Shown: in pieces, positions 44,745 through 58,100 of the stretch
How positions within the stretch are numbered: position 1 is the first letter of the stretch
How the letters are laid out: every line of letters starts with the position of its first letter
NCBI GenBank assembly: GCA_002633005.1
Contig: NMRA01000013.1
Coordinates: 44,033 to 108,032, forward strand
Origin: Phoronis australis
Taxonomy: Eukaryota > Phoronida > Phoronidae
Length of the DNA stretch: 64,000 nt
Direction: 5' to 3'
Program-made: the position numbers and the translations under genes
Notes under the pieces: model-generated
Seen by the model: the letters and a program-made list of their open reading frames with translations, nothing else
What the model was told of the DNA's origin: nothing
Databases searched by the model: none

Positions 44745-47700
44745 ATGGTATTACAAAACTTCGGATAGAAATGACGTTCGACGGTCTGGACTACATAGAT
44801 GCATATACAAACCTTTCAAATCCGGATACAGCTAGAATGATTGAACAGCTGAACATCGCCGTAAGTATATCTAAAATAACAAATGGTGTCCGACACTCGA
44901 TTTCTGTGAATTTCATCTCATAATTGTATGTTAAGATGACCTTTTCGGGACTTTTTGGTAATAATCAAAGACTACGTACGTGGTGTTTTCCTGTTCCTGA
45001 TGCGGGAAGCTGTCGTTAGTGAAAAATCTAGATATCAAAGATTCCCTCGAAAGTATTTTTGTTATTCTGGATGTATTGGTTGTCCAGATGTCCCAGCAAT
45101 GCTTTAGCAACGCAAGAAAACACGATTTAAACAATCAAATGCAGGAACGTTAAATGATACGTAAAGTAACTTTTTCTCGTCAAATTGCCTCGCCGTCCAA
45201 TAGCAGTTATTTTGAACAGTTGCCGGCACAAGCGAAAGAATGTGTATCTGGTCTGGGTTCCAGAGTCGAAAAGCAAAGTGTGCGTGTGATGTTTTATTTG
45301 TATCTGTTGGAATAAACTGAAAATTGTTGCAGTAACGTAGACGATAACCACGCATTAAATCTTACCGTTCATTAGAGTACGTTTGACTACGTATGATTCA
45401 GTGTGATCAAAGTGTTGCTTTTATTTAGTAATAATTGAATTTACGCGTTACGTTCAACGTGTAGGCTATGTTCTGCAAACAGACGGGTGCAAGAATAATC
45501 GCACATTTTTTTTGAGATTTCTAGTTGATTAAGGTTATGTTCAATGCACAATTGGTGGCAAAGTTGAAAGGCATCACAAGATCGAAAACTTTCTCTCTCG
45601 TTTTAGCTGGATCCGCTATACTCCAAGATCATTCCGGGATTTAAAAGTATGAACGTCATCCAACTAAGGTAATACAATTGTGAAACTCGTCTAATGTCGA
45701 AAGGATTTGATTTAGCTTTTTATTGAACCAACCACAACTTAATGCAACCTGGTTTTTTATTAGACACGTATTTACAAGTATAAATCAACTGATTGAAAGT
45801 CATTCATACTCTGTGAAGTAACAAGCCAGAGACAGCGCTGATACGAATCATAACGGCGGTTGATGAGTACAACATTAGTGATTGGCAATGAATGTATATT
45901 TTTCAATAGATTTCTGTGAAACTGCAGCCAATATGTTTCCACAGTTATTACTTCCGCTGGTTTGTCCATACCCACCGGAGTTACTCGAGGCTCTATTCTT
46001 GGTCCACTTCTCCTTTTAATTTACTCAAATGACCTCACATACACGTATTCTTCTCCCTTCACTTCTTCACGTGGGTGTTCAAATGGGAAGTATAGACTAC
46101 CTCCAAGTAACGTAATGAAATATTAGGTGTTTGGTTAAAGGTTATGTATTACCTTGTCTACAAGTCTGTGTACATAGCCAAAATATGCAAAAATTATGAA
46201 AAGTAAATTCTGCAATTGTATATACCTTGTGAAAGTAGAAATCTTGTAAACTATGATTTTCAACTTTGTTCCAATCTGTCACTAATTGGACCGTCCAGGT
46301 AACCATGTTTTCGTTAGTGGAATTCGGCAAAGCAGAGAAATACACTCCTAGCGAACCAACCGTATGTATAACATGACCAAATTTCATTTATTATACATGA
46401 TCAAGATCAAATGTCAAAAACACCATTCTCTTATTACAGAGCTTTTTTTTTTTTTCTTAACAATCATGAAAGTCTCATTTTTGATATTAGACTCTCGTGG
46501 CAAAAGCGGAAGATTTTAAGAACAATTCCCAACACGGTTTTGAATAACAGCGCGCAAATTATAGTATGAGAAAGTTTCAACTGAATCTAAGCAGCCATTT
46601 CTGAGATATGATGTTCCAAAGTTAGCCAAATTTGGTTACCACTCACGACGTCCCTTTTGTAGGTATTGCAGACAAAGACTTCAAGTTGCATTTTGCCCTG
46701 ATTAGTTAGCTAGAAAAACGAAAATCGAATTAATCGTTTTACTCTCATAGAATCCGAGTCTCATAATATTGCTTACCGTAATTTTATTTAAATTACTATC
46801 AAGAATGTTGAAGCCTTCAACGCCAATGACTCAAGAAAACGCACGAGTTCGGATTAGCAAACTGTGTATTTACAAATTCAGAAATGACGCATGTACGCAT
46901 TTCCTGCCACTAGAGTTGGTAACAGAATTGCAATATTGTCACGGTAAGAAATGTTATTAGAAATATTTTATGAAAGTGAGTGTCTAATTCGTTTTTTAGA
47001 CAGCTAAGGAGGGTGTACAAACTGGATGGACGCGTCTATAACTTGAAGCCCCTGAATCTCAATCTAAGATTCAGCTCACTACTTGTCCTCCAGTAAAACA
47101 ATGGAATTACACCGTGAAGTGTTGGCAACAGTAACAAACTGCAGACAGTCAAAACAACGTCCCTGTCACTCTTTGTATTGTGCCTCTCTCCTTCCCTTGC
47201 CTCTGCTACCCATTCTCTCTGTTTTTGGGTAGCAGAATGATTGGCTTAGAATGCTGAAAGATATTTATACAGTCGATTTTTCTGAAGTCAGCAATAAAAA
47301 CGACAATAATTGTTTTTATATGCGCTAACTGCAAAGCGATACCGAAGCTAGTTTACAGTGAAACAACACGTGTAGATGAGATAAAAGGCCATATATATTA
47401 TGACAAACTAAACTACTACAGATATCGGTAATTACAAAAGTTACATAATATATTGAACTGTAAAGGTGGGTGACTGTCAAAACAATATGATAATGAGGAC
47501 AAAGCAGTATAGCTTACATAAAATAATTTAATACTTAATTTTTAGGCCTGGCACACTGGTTGTGGTTCAAGACATTTTCATACAATACTCAGGCAAATAT
47601 GACCAAAACTCAGTCATCAAGAAAATATATACTGAGTTGCAGTCCATGAACCACTTGATCACCGTGGATGATGTCATTGTTTCTATTCTTGAACTGTACT

Positions 47701-50700
47701 TCCCGCGTAAGTAGTTCTCTTTACACTTTATCTCCGAAGAAAATGCTGAACACTTGTTCCACTTAGAATCGACCAAAACAATGCGCGCACCCAGCCTAAA
47801 ATATAGGGGTTTCGAGTTTTTGAGAATGTGGACCTTTTACCAAAAAAAAAAATAGAAAAAAGAGAAAAAGAAGAAAAAATGGGTACGTTCAGAGCTATGG
47901 ATTGTGCATTCGCCAAATTCCTGCCTTTTTAGTGGACTTTTGACTCGTTTTCTCGGACTTTTTGTTTCTCTGAGATGGACCTTTTTACCCACTTCGCCAA
48001 ACGGGGGGAGCTTGTTCAAGCCTCCCAGAGACCCCACCCCCCGGGTGCGCGCATGAAAACACGAACTGCTTTAAGTTGTACGATTCCTGAAAATTAAACA
48101 ATTTCCACACCTAACACATCTTTGCAGCAGAGATCAGGACCTGGGGTCTAATCGTTTCACTCGAAATCGAGTCGAGAACAGTAGTAGACGCGTACGTTTC
48201 TAGTCCAAAATCAACTCGAGAGTAAAAACTTGATTTTTAGGGCAAGCTCAAACTTTTAGTTTCATAGCATCATCAAGTGCGAACTAGGATTAGTAATCCT
48301 TCACGAAAACCCATGTGTATTTGAACATAGAATTATAGACACATATCTCGAGTCTGCACAAAGTAGAATAAAATGACGTCAAAAATAATTTCGAGTTCGT
48401 GTAAAAAGATTTATTTAGATCCCGGGTCCTGACGAGTATTTTTAGATTTTACCTGAGATAACGAGGTGACCACAAAACCTGTTCGATATAGTCAAGGTTA
48501 TCGCTAATTAGATAGAATTTCAAAATATTCGTCATCTTGTATTCACAAGTGTAGAAGCACAATGAATTTCATAATTGCAAAAGCTATTAAAATAGAAATA
48601 TTTAAGAAAATATAACCTCGCCTTCCACCACAAAATGATTGATACCATTTAAAGTTATGAGCCTGCCCTCATATTCTTCTGGAGTCAATCATTTTGGGGT
48701 TTCGAAAGAACTGTCACTTGTTACTCGACTGAGATCAGGTTCTACAAGTTGGCTTGTCCCGGCGTATCATTTTATGCACCTAGCATGGTCTCGAGTAATA
48801 ACGAACAGTTCGTTTTTGCAAACCACAGAGCACTTCTCATCTCAGTAAGGGACAATTAGTTGAGATCAGTTTTATAACGGAAAGTGGTCAGGTTCTTGGA
48901 CGGAACGCAGGTTTGTTTCATTTTAAAAAATGCATTCCTATGTTGAAACAGCAAAATTTGTGAATAAGACAGAGACAATGGTTTTCGCATGACGACAATA
49001 GAACGGGTTTTGACCAAACTGGTCTAAGTTAACACACGTTTTTAAAACCTTTCAACTAAATGAAGCGCAAAGTAACTGCCCACTCTTCAGCAGCATGTGT
49101 TAATATGAGCTTCATAATATTTCAAGTTGTCGGTGTCGATTTCATCATATCATGAACAAAACATTACCAACTACTGTTTGGTAACCACCATCTCATTTAT
49201 CTAGGCTCAAACACCCATGAGAACAAAGATGGCGACAGCGGCTGGGGTAAGATTCAAAATTTAGATAAAACATAAGAAACGAAACTCCAAAATTTCCCTT
49301 GTATTAGGCAAAAAGCGCAACTAATTCTGGTCTCTACCGCGGCTCATTTGGAAACCAACGCTCACCAAACTGAAAAAACACCGCTTGCATAAATTCAGTC
49401 AGCCAAGGAGTGATTATTTGAAAAGTTGAATAAAGCCACGTAATCTAGGGTGAGCATGGTTTGAAAAGCTATGATTTGCCGAGCAATGAGTATATTAAAA
49501 ATTTGCGCATCATTTTTGCTCGTCTCTGGTGGATTTTCTTTTTTGAAAAATTGAGCAACCATAGGCATTATAAGGCCGTAAATGTGGATTGCGTGTTCTT
49601 CTAGTAAGCTGTTAGACACAAGTATGTACTATAATTATATTCTTTTATTTAGGCAAAGCAAACACCACCGTGAAAATTGAAGGTCGGCCCTCACCAACCG
49701 AGCAAGGTTATAAATTTTCGACAGCTACAACTTCTATTTAATAGCTACTCTTCACAGCGAGAGTTACACTCGAGTCAACACAAGTTCCTTATCTCTAAAG
49801 ATGTGCTTCACTTCTCAACAGAAATAATGACGACCGTAGTAAAGCTACAATTCGCTAACATTAAGTACTGTAACGTTGCCAGTAAGTGTAAAGTGAACGT
49901 ATGTTGACTTCGTGAGCAGATTACTAATATTAAAATATTTTGCAGTTGAATTTGGAATGGCTCATGCTCAACAGAACAAACAAAGTAAGTCAAATTTGTT
50001 ACTGTGTAGTAAAAATGATAGTGGAAGTCCATGTGACAGACGTATTCCCAAGGGTAGAAAGATAAAGCGGCGATTGTGTTGTTCTGAGAGAAAATAATCT
50101 TTTCAGTTCGTGCAGAAGTGTAAGAATATCCAAATGCTAAGTAGCTGGCGCCCATAGAAGGCACACACCAGTTGGAGGGTGACCACCTGGCGGAGGATGA
50201 CAGGAAGAACCGTAGTTGAAATCTTCAGTTGCGCATACACGTAATATGTGAATTTAGGATTTTCATAGCAACGCATTTCCCACCTTTGTAAGTGTAAAAT
50301 CCGATTGTGTCGCTTAGGAATGAGCTGTTTTCACGTGACATATGCCTAAGCCGTACAACAATGCCGGCATGGAAATAAATTGTCAACTGTACAAGTATGG
50401 CCTCGAATCCCTCTTTTACAGAGTCCGGCATAGGGTCAGGCGCATTAGCGGCTATTGTCATTGCTGCAGTAGCTGTGGTGGCTACCATAGTGGGAGTAGT
50501 CCTGTACTTGAGGAGAAAGAAAATAGCCCGCAACCCCGCCAACACGACGAAAGGTAATATCAACTTAACTTTTGGACCGGCAAAGCCAACTTTGATTATT
50601 TCTCTTGGGTCTATCAGACCAGTTTGTCCATGCAGTCCATAAAGTTCATTATTTCAGAAATGGGTGAAAAAACAAAATGATAACCTTATTGTATTAGTAG

Positions 50701-52500
50701 ACTGACATCAGAAAACGACATCTGGAATATTCTTCGTTAATTTGTTGAGGAAACTTGATGGCAATTTCATTTTCATTTAATAGCTTAACTCGACCTATTG
50801 CGGACTTGCTTTGAAAAGAGCATTTCCGACCTTAAAATTTATTAATTATAAATGTGAACACGTACCTTGGGAAGAACCGTTTTTGGCATAATAAAACGAT
50901 TTTCGTGGTGGCAAACCTTTCTATAGTGACTTAACCTATAAAGCAGGATCATCTTTGTAAATGATTTGCTTAACGACCAGAATTTATTACTTGTCTTAAG
51001 AGGCGCTGAAAATTAGCTAAAAAAGGACAAGTACCAGCAAGTCTAAGAAATAACGACGTAATTATTTTTATTTCTACAATACTCAGAAAAGATCTTCTGC
51101 TTAGTACAAGACGACTTAAAAACCATATGCCCGCTACTCATGTACCTCCCATAAGAGCCTACCACTAAACCTTAAGACATTTTGTTTATAATTAACACAG
51201 ATTTAATCTGTGTCCCTACTGTACCAGAGACAACGGCGAGAATTGACGAACATAACAAACCACCCAGGATTTTGTTCTATGCTTCCGGTCAAAGCTAAAC
51301 TTCAAGAAGTCCATCCTATCCAACAATATGTACTCCCAAGAATTGGACGTAAAAATAATGTCTCTTAAAATAGAGGATTGGAAACTGACATTACAGGGCT
51401 TTTTGATGTACAGATAAACGATCCCAATCATTTCACTTGAACATAGGCGTAAGTATCAATTATTTAACAATTTATTGCAAGGAATTTCCGACAATGGGCC
51501 CACCCAAAAGTAAGCCCATGGGGGGATTTTCGGAAAATTTTTCACAAAGTAGACTCATGCGCGTATTTTCGGCAACTGTTTGCACGTTTTGAAAATTTGA
51601 TTGATTATTCTGAAATACGTTACAAATGTGCTTTGGTGTATAAATTTTGTTTACACTGGGCGAGGTGACTTTGTAGGTAACTGCAGTAGCACGGCAAGAT
51701 GGACACTTTTAATGACAGTTTCTAAATATACGCCCCCTTTTGTGAAAATACGCCAGGGAGTATTTTCGGTTTCATTTGACGTTTTTGAAAGGTCGTTTCG
51801 TGAATATTTGCCCGTGGCCTTACTTTCGAAAATTCAAGGTATTAAAAGTTGCGCCACACAAACTTTTTTAAAATAAAATTGAAAATGGAACGGACTCTCC
51901 CCACTAAAACTGCTTCCTACATCTGTATATGATGAATTTGTATATGATGAATCGTATTAGTCGAATCAAACATCCCAAATCTAGCTGGAAAAATCCCAGA
52001 GATACAGAACCGATTTCACGGGAGTGGCGGCCTAATTTAATCTTCGCTTTTTGGCACGGCAGCCAATCCGGATGAACAGGCCTACAACAGGGACAGAAGT
52101 TTAGACAATAATATCCATACAATGAAAATAATGTTATTTCAGTGAACGCCATTCCTAACGTTCATAATTACATTTTTTGCATTTCATATTAGAGCCACAA
52201 GCTGGTACCACCATACCGAAAGATTTCCAGGCAATTACGCAGCCTCCGAATATAGGAATCAAAAGTGACGTTTCTGGCGTAACACCTCAGCCTCCCCCAC
52301 CTGCGAAGCCCGCAGCAACAATGGGGACAACTGAACTTGACGACGACGATGACGCCAGCGACATGACGAGCGAGGCAGCGAGCGACGTAACAAGCGAGGT
52401 TTCCGATGATGTGAGCCAAACTGAGGCAACCTCAGATGTCACGAGTTTTACCCGGAGCAAAATTGCCAGGACAGAAGTCAGTGCTTCGGAGAGATCATAA
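44745..52500 (+). CDS. Single-pass membrane protein: SEA domain, transmembrane helix, acidic Ser/Thr tail (5' end not settled)
   Basis: Eight exons join without a phase conflict: 44745-44860, 45607-45668, 47546-47706, 49205-49246, 49653-49706, 49946-49984, 50422-50553 and 52193-52500. The five introns from 47707 onward are all phase 1, as is common in modular surface proteins. Exons 1-3 encode an SEA domain: LRIEMTFDGLDY, a helix, then VIQLRPGTLVVVQDIFIQY and the closing helix. At the usual autocleavage turn (GSVVV) it has GTLVVV. Exons 4-6 form a short polar stalk. Exon 7 holds a helix (ALAAIVIAAVAVVATIVGVV) followed by LRRKK, so the N-terminus is outside. Exon 8 is the cytosolic tail with PQPPPPAKP and an acidic, repetitive DVTSE-type Ser/Thr stretch. 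It is probably an adhesion or mucin-like receptor. The donor of the fifth exon (gttata) is weak. The signal-peptide exon is missing or is at 40528. Confidence 0.82.
45965..46090 (+). mobile_element. LINE reverse-transcriptase fragment in an intron
   Basis: The plus strand reads TGVTRGSILGPLLLLIYSND, the core RT motif (G-P-Q-G-S-I-L-G-P-L-L-F-x-I-Y-I-N-D-L) of non-LTR retrotransposons. The usual PQG is replaced by TRG here. The similarity ends after about 25 residues and no catalytic YADD block follows. It is a small dead fragment in the intron between the second and third SEA exons. Confidence 0.7.
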
Positions 52501-52706
52501 AATTACGAAGGTAAAAGATTAACCCGCCTTTTGGTGCATCGCTTCAGTATAAGCTAATCATGAAAAATACCAATGGGCGCTCTCCTCAATAACAGACACC
52601 ATGAACGCAATGCCTTTTCACGCATCGAAATAACGGGATTTTCTGTAGATAAGCCCATAGGCGTGTATTCGAAAAATGAAAATGTTCAGGCGTTTTAGTA
52701 ATAACA

Positions 52707-52712
52707 AATAAA
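52707..52712 (+). terminator. Possible polyadenylation signal of the SEA-domain gene
   Basis: AATAAA lies about 207 bases after the stop codon at 52500. It is the only canonical hexamer noticed in the near 3' region. Confidence 0.35.
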
Positions 52713-53929
52713 CGCCCGGGTGTTTACTCGGAAAGGGAGGTGTGTAAACTTAGTCATAGTTTTGCTGACTTGGACATTTTTTACATAAAACTGTTTTTAC
52801 ATTTTAAGTTAAAAATGCCAACACCTTTCTCGTTTATACAAATGATAAATGTTTCATAAAACTGAATTTGTGACAAAATGTTGACTGAATGGACGCCCCA
52901 CTATCTGTACTCTTGACACCAGAAGTTGTAGCACCAAATAACCCCCCTGAGCGTTTCATCGGGTGGGCTTATGTACGGAAAACCCCGGTAGTGGTCTTTA
53001 GGACACAACTCTTTATCATGGGTGACGTCTTCAACTTCCAGGGCTTTGAATGACCCATAAAAAGAGGAAAATTTTCCAAGTGATCTACCGTTCTACAACT
53101 AAATTTAACTGCAAGAAATGTTTTTGCATGAATGAGGAGCAGAAAAGATATGAAAGAAATAGGAAATTGTAAATCAAATAAGAAAAAATTGAAACCAAAA
53201 AAGGAAAACCTCTTTTAAAAGAGGAAAATTCCATGCTTAGATCTTCTGCTTGAATCAGCGTATCCGAATTGTGTGACGAATGGCAACAACTACAGCCTAT
53301 GAATACACGTGTTCCTCAGAACAGATCGAATGGGGCATTCAAAATCTAGCTGGGTAAAGTTCAATAGCTGTCTGAAGGCGAGAAAATTTAGCCAAAACCA
53401 CGTGCTCTCATACTGGAAATACCCGGCGATACCTCGCTATATCTTGCTTTTCTAAGGAGGTGCTAGCGTTATTGACCTCTTCCCAGAAATCGCAAGTGAA
53501 ACAAAGGACCATGCCAAGGAAATGGGTGCATTCATGTAAACCAATCGGTGATAAACCACTTTCTGTAGCCTCTGTCAATTCAGTTGTCAAAAAGAAGGAT
53601 ACGTCTAAAGGATACGTGTATTTATTTATTAGCACCACCTAATGAATATGGAGTCTCCCAGTGAGCCCATAAGAGAAAACAGCTGGTGAAAAAAAAAAGT
53701 TCTTAATGAGAAAAAACCTAGTCAGTAAACGAGAAAGACTGGCTACCCTGACCAGTCTATGTCCTCTAACATTTAGGCTAAATTTCAAGATGAATCAAGT
53801 ACACACAAAAACAACCTTAGACCCACGCCCCCCAGGCCACTTTCACGGTCTCAAGCCAAGTGGTAGTGGTATCTACAAAATGACTGCCTGATCCAGAATC
53901 CCAATTTACACCTGCCCATTTTATTTCAG
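52713..53929. other. Spacer between convergent genes
   Basis: Small frames at 53460-53642 and 53706-53891 (plus) and 53408-53638 (minus) have no recognised content. Confidence 0.35.
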
Positions 53930-54092
53930 ACAGGACAACAGACGACAGGATTTGACAGGGAACCTTCAAAGTTCTCAAGATACTGGAGATGCCTTTACAA
54001 TGTGAATGCAGGTGAATACAAGCAGGAAATATATCTGAAATGTCTAAGTCTCAGCATTCAGGATGGGAGAATTACAACTTATAATTTCAAGT
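53930..54092 (+). CDS. Possible terminal exon, product unknown
   Basis: A strong acceptor (ccattttatttcag) precedes a frame open for 53 codons to a TGA at 54090-54092, with residues such as KFSRYWRCLYNVNAGEYKQ. A second frame of the same exon is open for 23 codons. A donor-like gcag/gtgaat lies inside at about 54012. No upstream exon was identified, so this may be a chance combination. Confidence 0.2.
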
Positions 54093-55183
54093 GACTCTTT
54101 GACTGGACATTCTTGATTACTTAAAGCATTTTGCGAGTAAGGTGACATAGGGCAAAGAAAGAAGGCAATTCAATGCCCAATCGATGTCTGACACACATTG
54201 TTCCTTAAATATAGTCATACACTTAATACAAGTATTTCTACGATCATGTATAAAAATCTTCAACAATGAGACTAACTACATGTGATATCCTCATTTTTTA
54301 TCACAACAGAAGGCTCCTAAAACAACATCTACCCTAAAACCAGAAGGAACTGAACCTAACGTCATGTCCTTATACTTCACTATGGTCTTATGTTTGGCTC
54401 ACTTACACTCTGGTGAGATAAAACCTTTAAAAAATTCATTACACATCTTGATTTTTTTGTTTTATTTTGTCTCTTCTTTTTCAAATATTCTCTTGCTCTG
54501 CTTGCCTTGGTACGTATTCTAATAGCATGACACAAGTTAGCTTAAAAATAAATGCTCACATGAAAATTCCCTTCAGGAATAATCTGCCCTTTAGTAGAAT
54601 CCGTACAGCAAGTGGACTACAAGACAGTAAATCTTTAGTCTAAAAGTTCAGACTCTGTTCTACTCGGTAATTAAATTAAAAAACAATAGATTAATGCATG
54701 ATGTCCATGTGCTGTATTCCATAAAAACCAGACACTAGCACAAAAGCCATTATGCTCACGAGGTTAACTCGTAAATGCATGCTTATATCTTGTTGTTGCA
54801 TCTACTGAACAAAGCTTTGCGATGTGTCAATTCAGGGCATTCAACTTGTTAAATCATCACGCGTCAGCATAACAGTAACCCAAATCCCACTAACACAACT
54901 TGTATTTAGCAACACTGACAAGTCTGTGTTTGAAAAGTTAATAGATCATGTTGCATATTGACACCAAGACCAAACACTTAATCGCATCACTGCTCCCCCG
55001 TGTAATATACCATAAACCACAACAGGCTACCAATTTACTGCTGTCCATCTCGGTGGCAAACTCCAACTGACTGAATAAAATACAGAAGAGTGCTGCAAGA
55101 TAAGTTCACTATCTCAGCAAAAACTTTCCCGCTTGAGGTCACAGAAGTTCACACATACAAACTGGGTTGAGCCTAGGGGTCAA
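54093..55183. other. Probable 3' untranslated sequence of the minus-strand gene
   Basis: No coding frame is present. On the minus strand an AATAAA (complement of tttatt at 54461-54466) lies about 720 bases beyond the stop at 55184 and could be its polyadenylation signal. Confidence 0.35.
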
Positions 55184-58100
55184 TCACCTGACTGTTCTGC
55201 GAGGGATTCTATTCTTTTTCCTACTTTTCTGAACACCACTTGGCAACGTCTCATTGGTCAGTCTTCTGTCTAATCGATACAGGTAGCAGCTGAACTTTGA
55301 CACTGGTGCCTTTACTATGTGTATCAAAGTGTCCATATCCAAACTCACATGATGATCCCAAAACTGTCAACAAGTATTGAACAATTAGCTGCTTAACAGA
55401 ATTACTGAAACCATCAACATAAGGTTTTCAAATAACAAATTCGGTTGCTCATTTAACATGCCCGGCATCCCATTTTCAAGCCTTTCATTTGAAATGCTTT
55501 AGGCATTTATGGACCAAACAAATATGGGGTTGAAAATACAATTGGTTGAAAAGCATAAAAAGATCAATATACTCCTTTGAGCAAAAAAAAACAATGACAG
55601 CAACACTTGTTTGCATACAAATTCTCCACATCAAGTCATCTCTTTCCTTTTTATATCTTTACTTCTTTTTACTTCGTGAGTGTAAACGTAATCGCAAAGG
55701 ACAGTGTAAAATAAAGGCACATATTAAGCACTTTTGTCACATGAACCCTTCCACTAGTCAGATTCTTTAGACACAAGTTTTTCGGTATCCAATGAGGAAT
55801 ATGTGCTATGTTACTTAAGTTAGCAATAACATTTCCTGTCCACAACACATATAGTGAACCCGAAAGTGCATGACTAATGATTTGTTACACATGATTTCAC
55901 TGCTTAATGAGAGAAAGACATCACATTTATAAAAAGAGGAGAAATAATTACTCTACAATAAATACCTCATTCCATGACTCCTCCAGAGGTATTTCCAGTT
56001 TTCGAATTCCAGTTTGGTTGTCATGGATATTGACCTTGGCAGACCAGCAGTCTGCATCTTCTGTCACCATGACAACTGACAACAGGTCCAACTCATTCTC
56101 GTAATCCACATTTTGAAGAGTCTCAAAATAAATAGAAAATCAGATCAAACTTGTTAGAAAAAGAATCATTTCCAACAAGTTCAAAGCCAGTCACAATAAA
56201 AATTTATTTTCGGGAAACCTAGTCAAAGTTAGCTCGAATCAAGTCGCGCCGCAAACAACATTCTCGCTTAGATTCCGAGTCCTAAAAATAGCAAGTGAAA
56301 GTTCCATTTCAAGTCCATCACTCCCACTGAAATCACTCTTCTAACCGAAACGAAATGTTCAACTGTGTAGGGGTGAGCGCTCTTGGTAATGGCGAATTCT
56401 CGCTTCATAACGAGACCTTCAATAAGGGCTGCAACTTGTCGACTACAAGTGACAATGTCAAAACGACAAATACAAGGCAGCAGCCAAAAGAAAGCAAGGT
56501 AAGTAAATGTCATATTTTTGTAACTTAATGAGTTTTATATTTACTATTCTGCATGATTTAGCTTTATTCTGCAAGCCACAAGTTATGTTAACGTTTTTGT
56601 ACCAAAATGTCTAGCTCACAAAATGCCTACATGGCCGGCGTAACCCCGCCATAACCCGGGGATAGGGGGAATCTTTGCTCAATTTTTTTAGGTCAACATA
56701 AATGAAATGCTCGTGAAATGGAAACAAAACCGCAAATGGCGTGTTGTTTTTTCTAAGTCAGACACTTGCTAGTGTTTGGTGTAGCTGTGGTCTCATTACC
56801 CAGTATTTTACTCATCGACACTCCTTAAGTGCATTAGAAAATAGTGTTGGTGTGGTATCATAACTTAAGTAAGTCTCAGTCAAACAGCCTGAGTCAAACA
56901 ATTGCCAGTGTTTTTGCTATATAACTTTGGAATGATAATTTGTTTTTTCTTAAGGCAAACGTCTTTCTTATAGTACGTTATGAAAAGGACCTGTGCATAA
57001 CTTGAAAAATAAAAAGTTCGGTTCGTGTAGCTAATTTTTATCAATATTGCAGGAGGTTGGGAAAAGAGAAAGTATTTGGCTAATAATTTTTGAAAATGGC
57101 TAAAAAAGTTTTCAGACGCTTTTACCATTTAGGTTAATACCTCTAAAAGTCTAGCATGAGACTAGAAAAATAGGGTCATTCACAATCAAAGGACAATATT
57201 AGTAACTTGTTACTTTCACCGAAATCTGTGAGATTTTACAGTTTATTACTGTTATTAAACACTAAATCTAACAAGCCTGTAAAGTCTTGCCACAAAGTAT
57301 TGAGTATCAAAACAAACAAAATAAAATCTGAGAACTACCATAAGGGCAAGTATGCATGACACTTCTTCCTCATTTCTTATATTCACTCATCATTCTTTAT
57401 TTCTTTGTTTTCTGCTTTACACCCCACCAAGAATGGACCTATTCCTGATTGTGAGATGTGACGTTCTAGCACAAGTAGCACATCATATGTATGGAAAACA
57501 TTTTCTAGTTTGGGACACAACATGACTGGCAAATGAAACTTTGTTTTGTCAAATTTCTGCACAAAACAATTTAGCTTGGTTTGTTGCCATGTAACTTTGA
57601 GCAAAAACAGCAACTTTAACAATTACTATGTCCAGCATTAAAGAGTCATTACTCTATTGATGTAACTCACCTGGTATGAGCAATCAGCCAGATCTTGAGT
57701 CGTCCTTCTCTTTACAATACGGCCAGAGGAAGACAGGGTCCAACCTGCATTAATCTGTAAAACACAAATCAAAATGCAATAGCAGCTAGACAGCAGAGCA
57801 CTCGTTATTCCAAACAAGAAGTTCATGGGGTATGCACTACATTCTGGGAACACCCCCCGCTATATGATTCCATGTTTGGCATACAATTTGGCAAAAATGG
57901 GAAAATTGCTTTTAAAGAACATTCTATGAAACATTGATTAACAAATTTCATACTTACGGAGAAGCTATCATGAAATAATACTATTTCACTACAAAAAATA
58001 GTGAAGATGGGAGAGGCAATAAATAAACATATCAGTCAAATAACACAAGAACAGTGTGTTATCAAACTACAGTAGATGAGCGTTCAGGACTGTTGACAAT

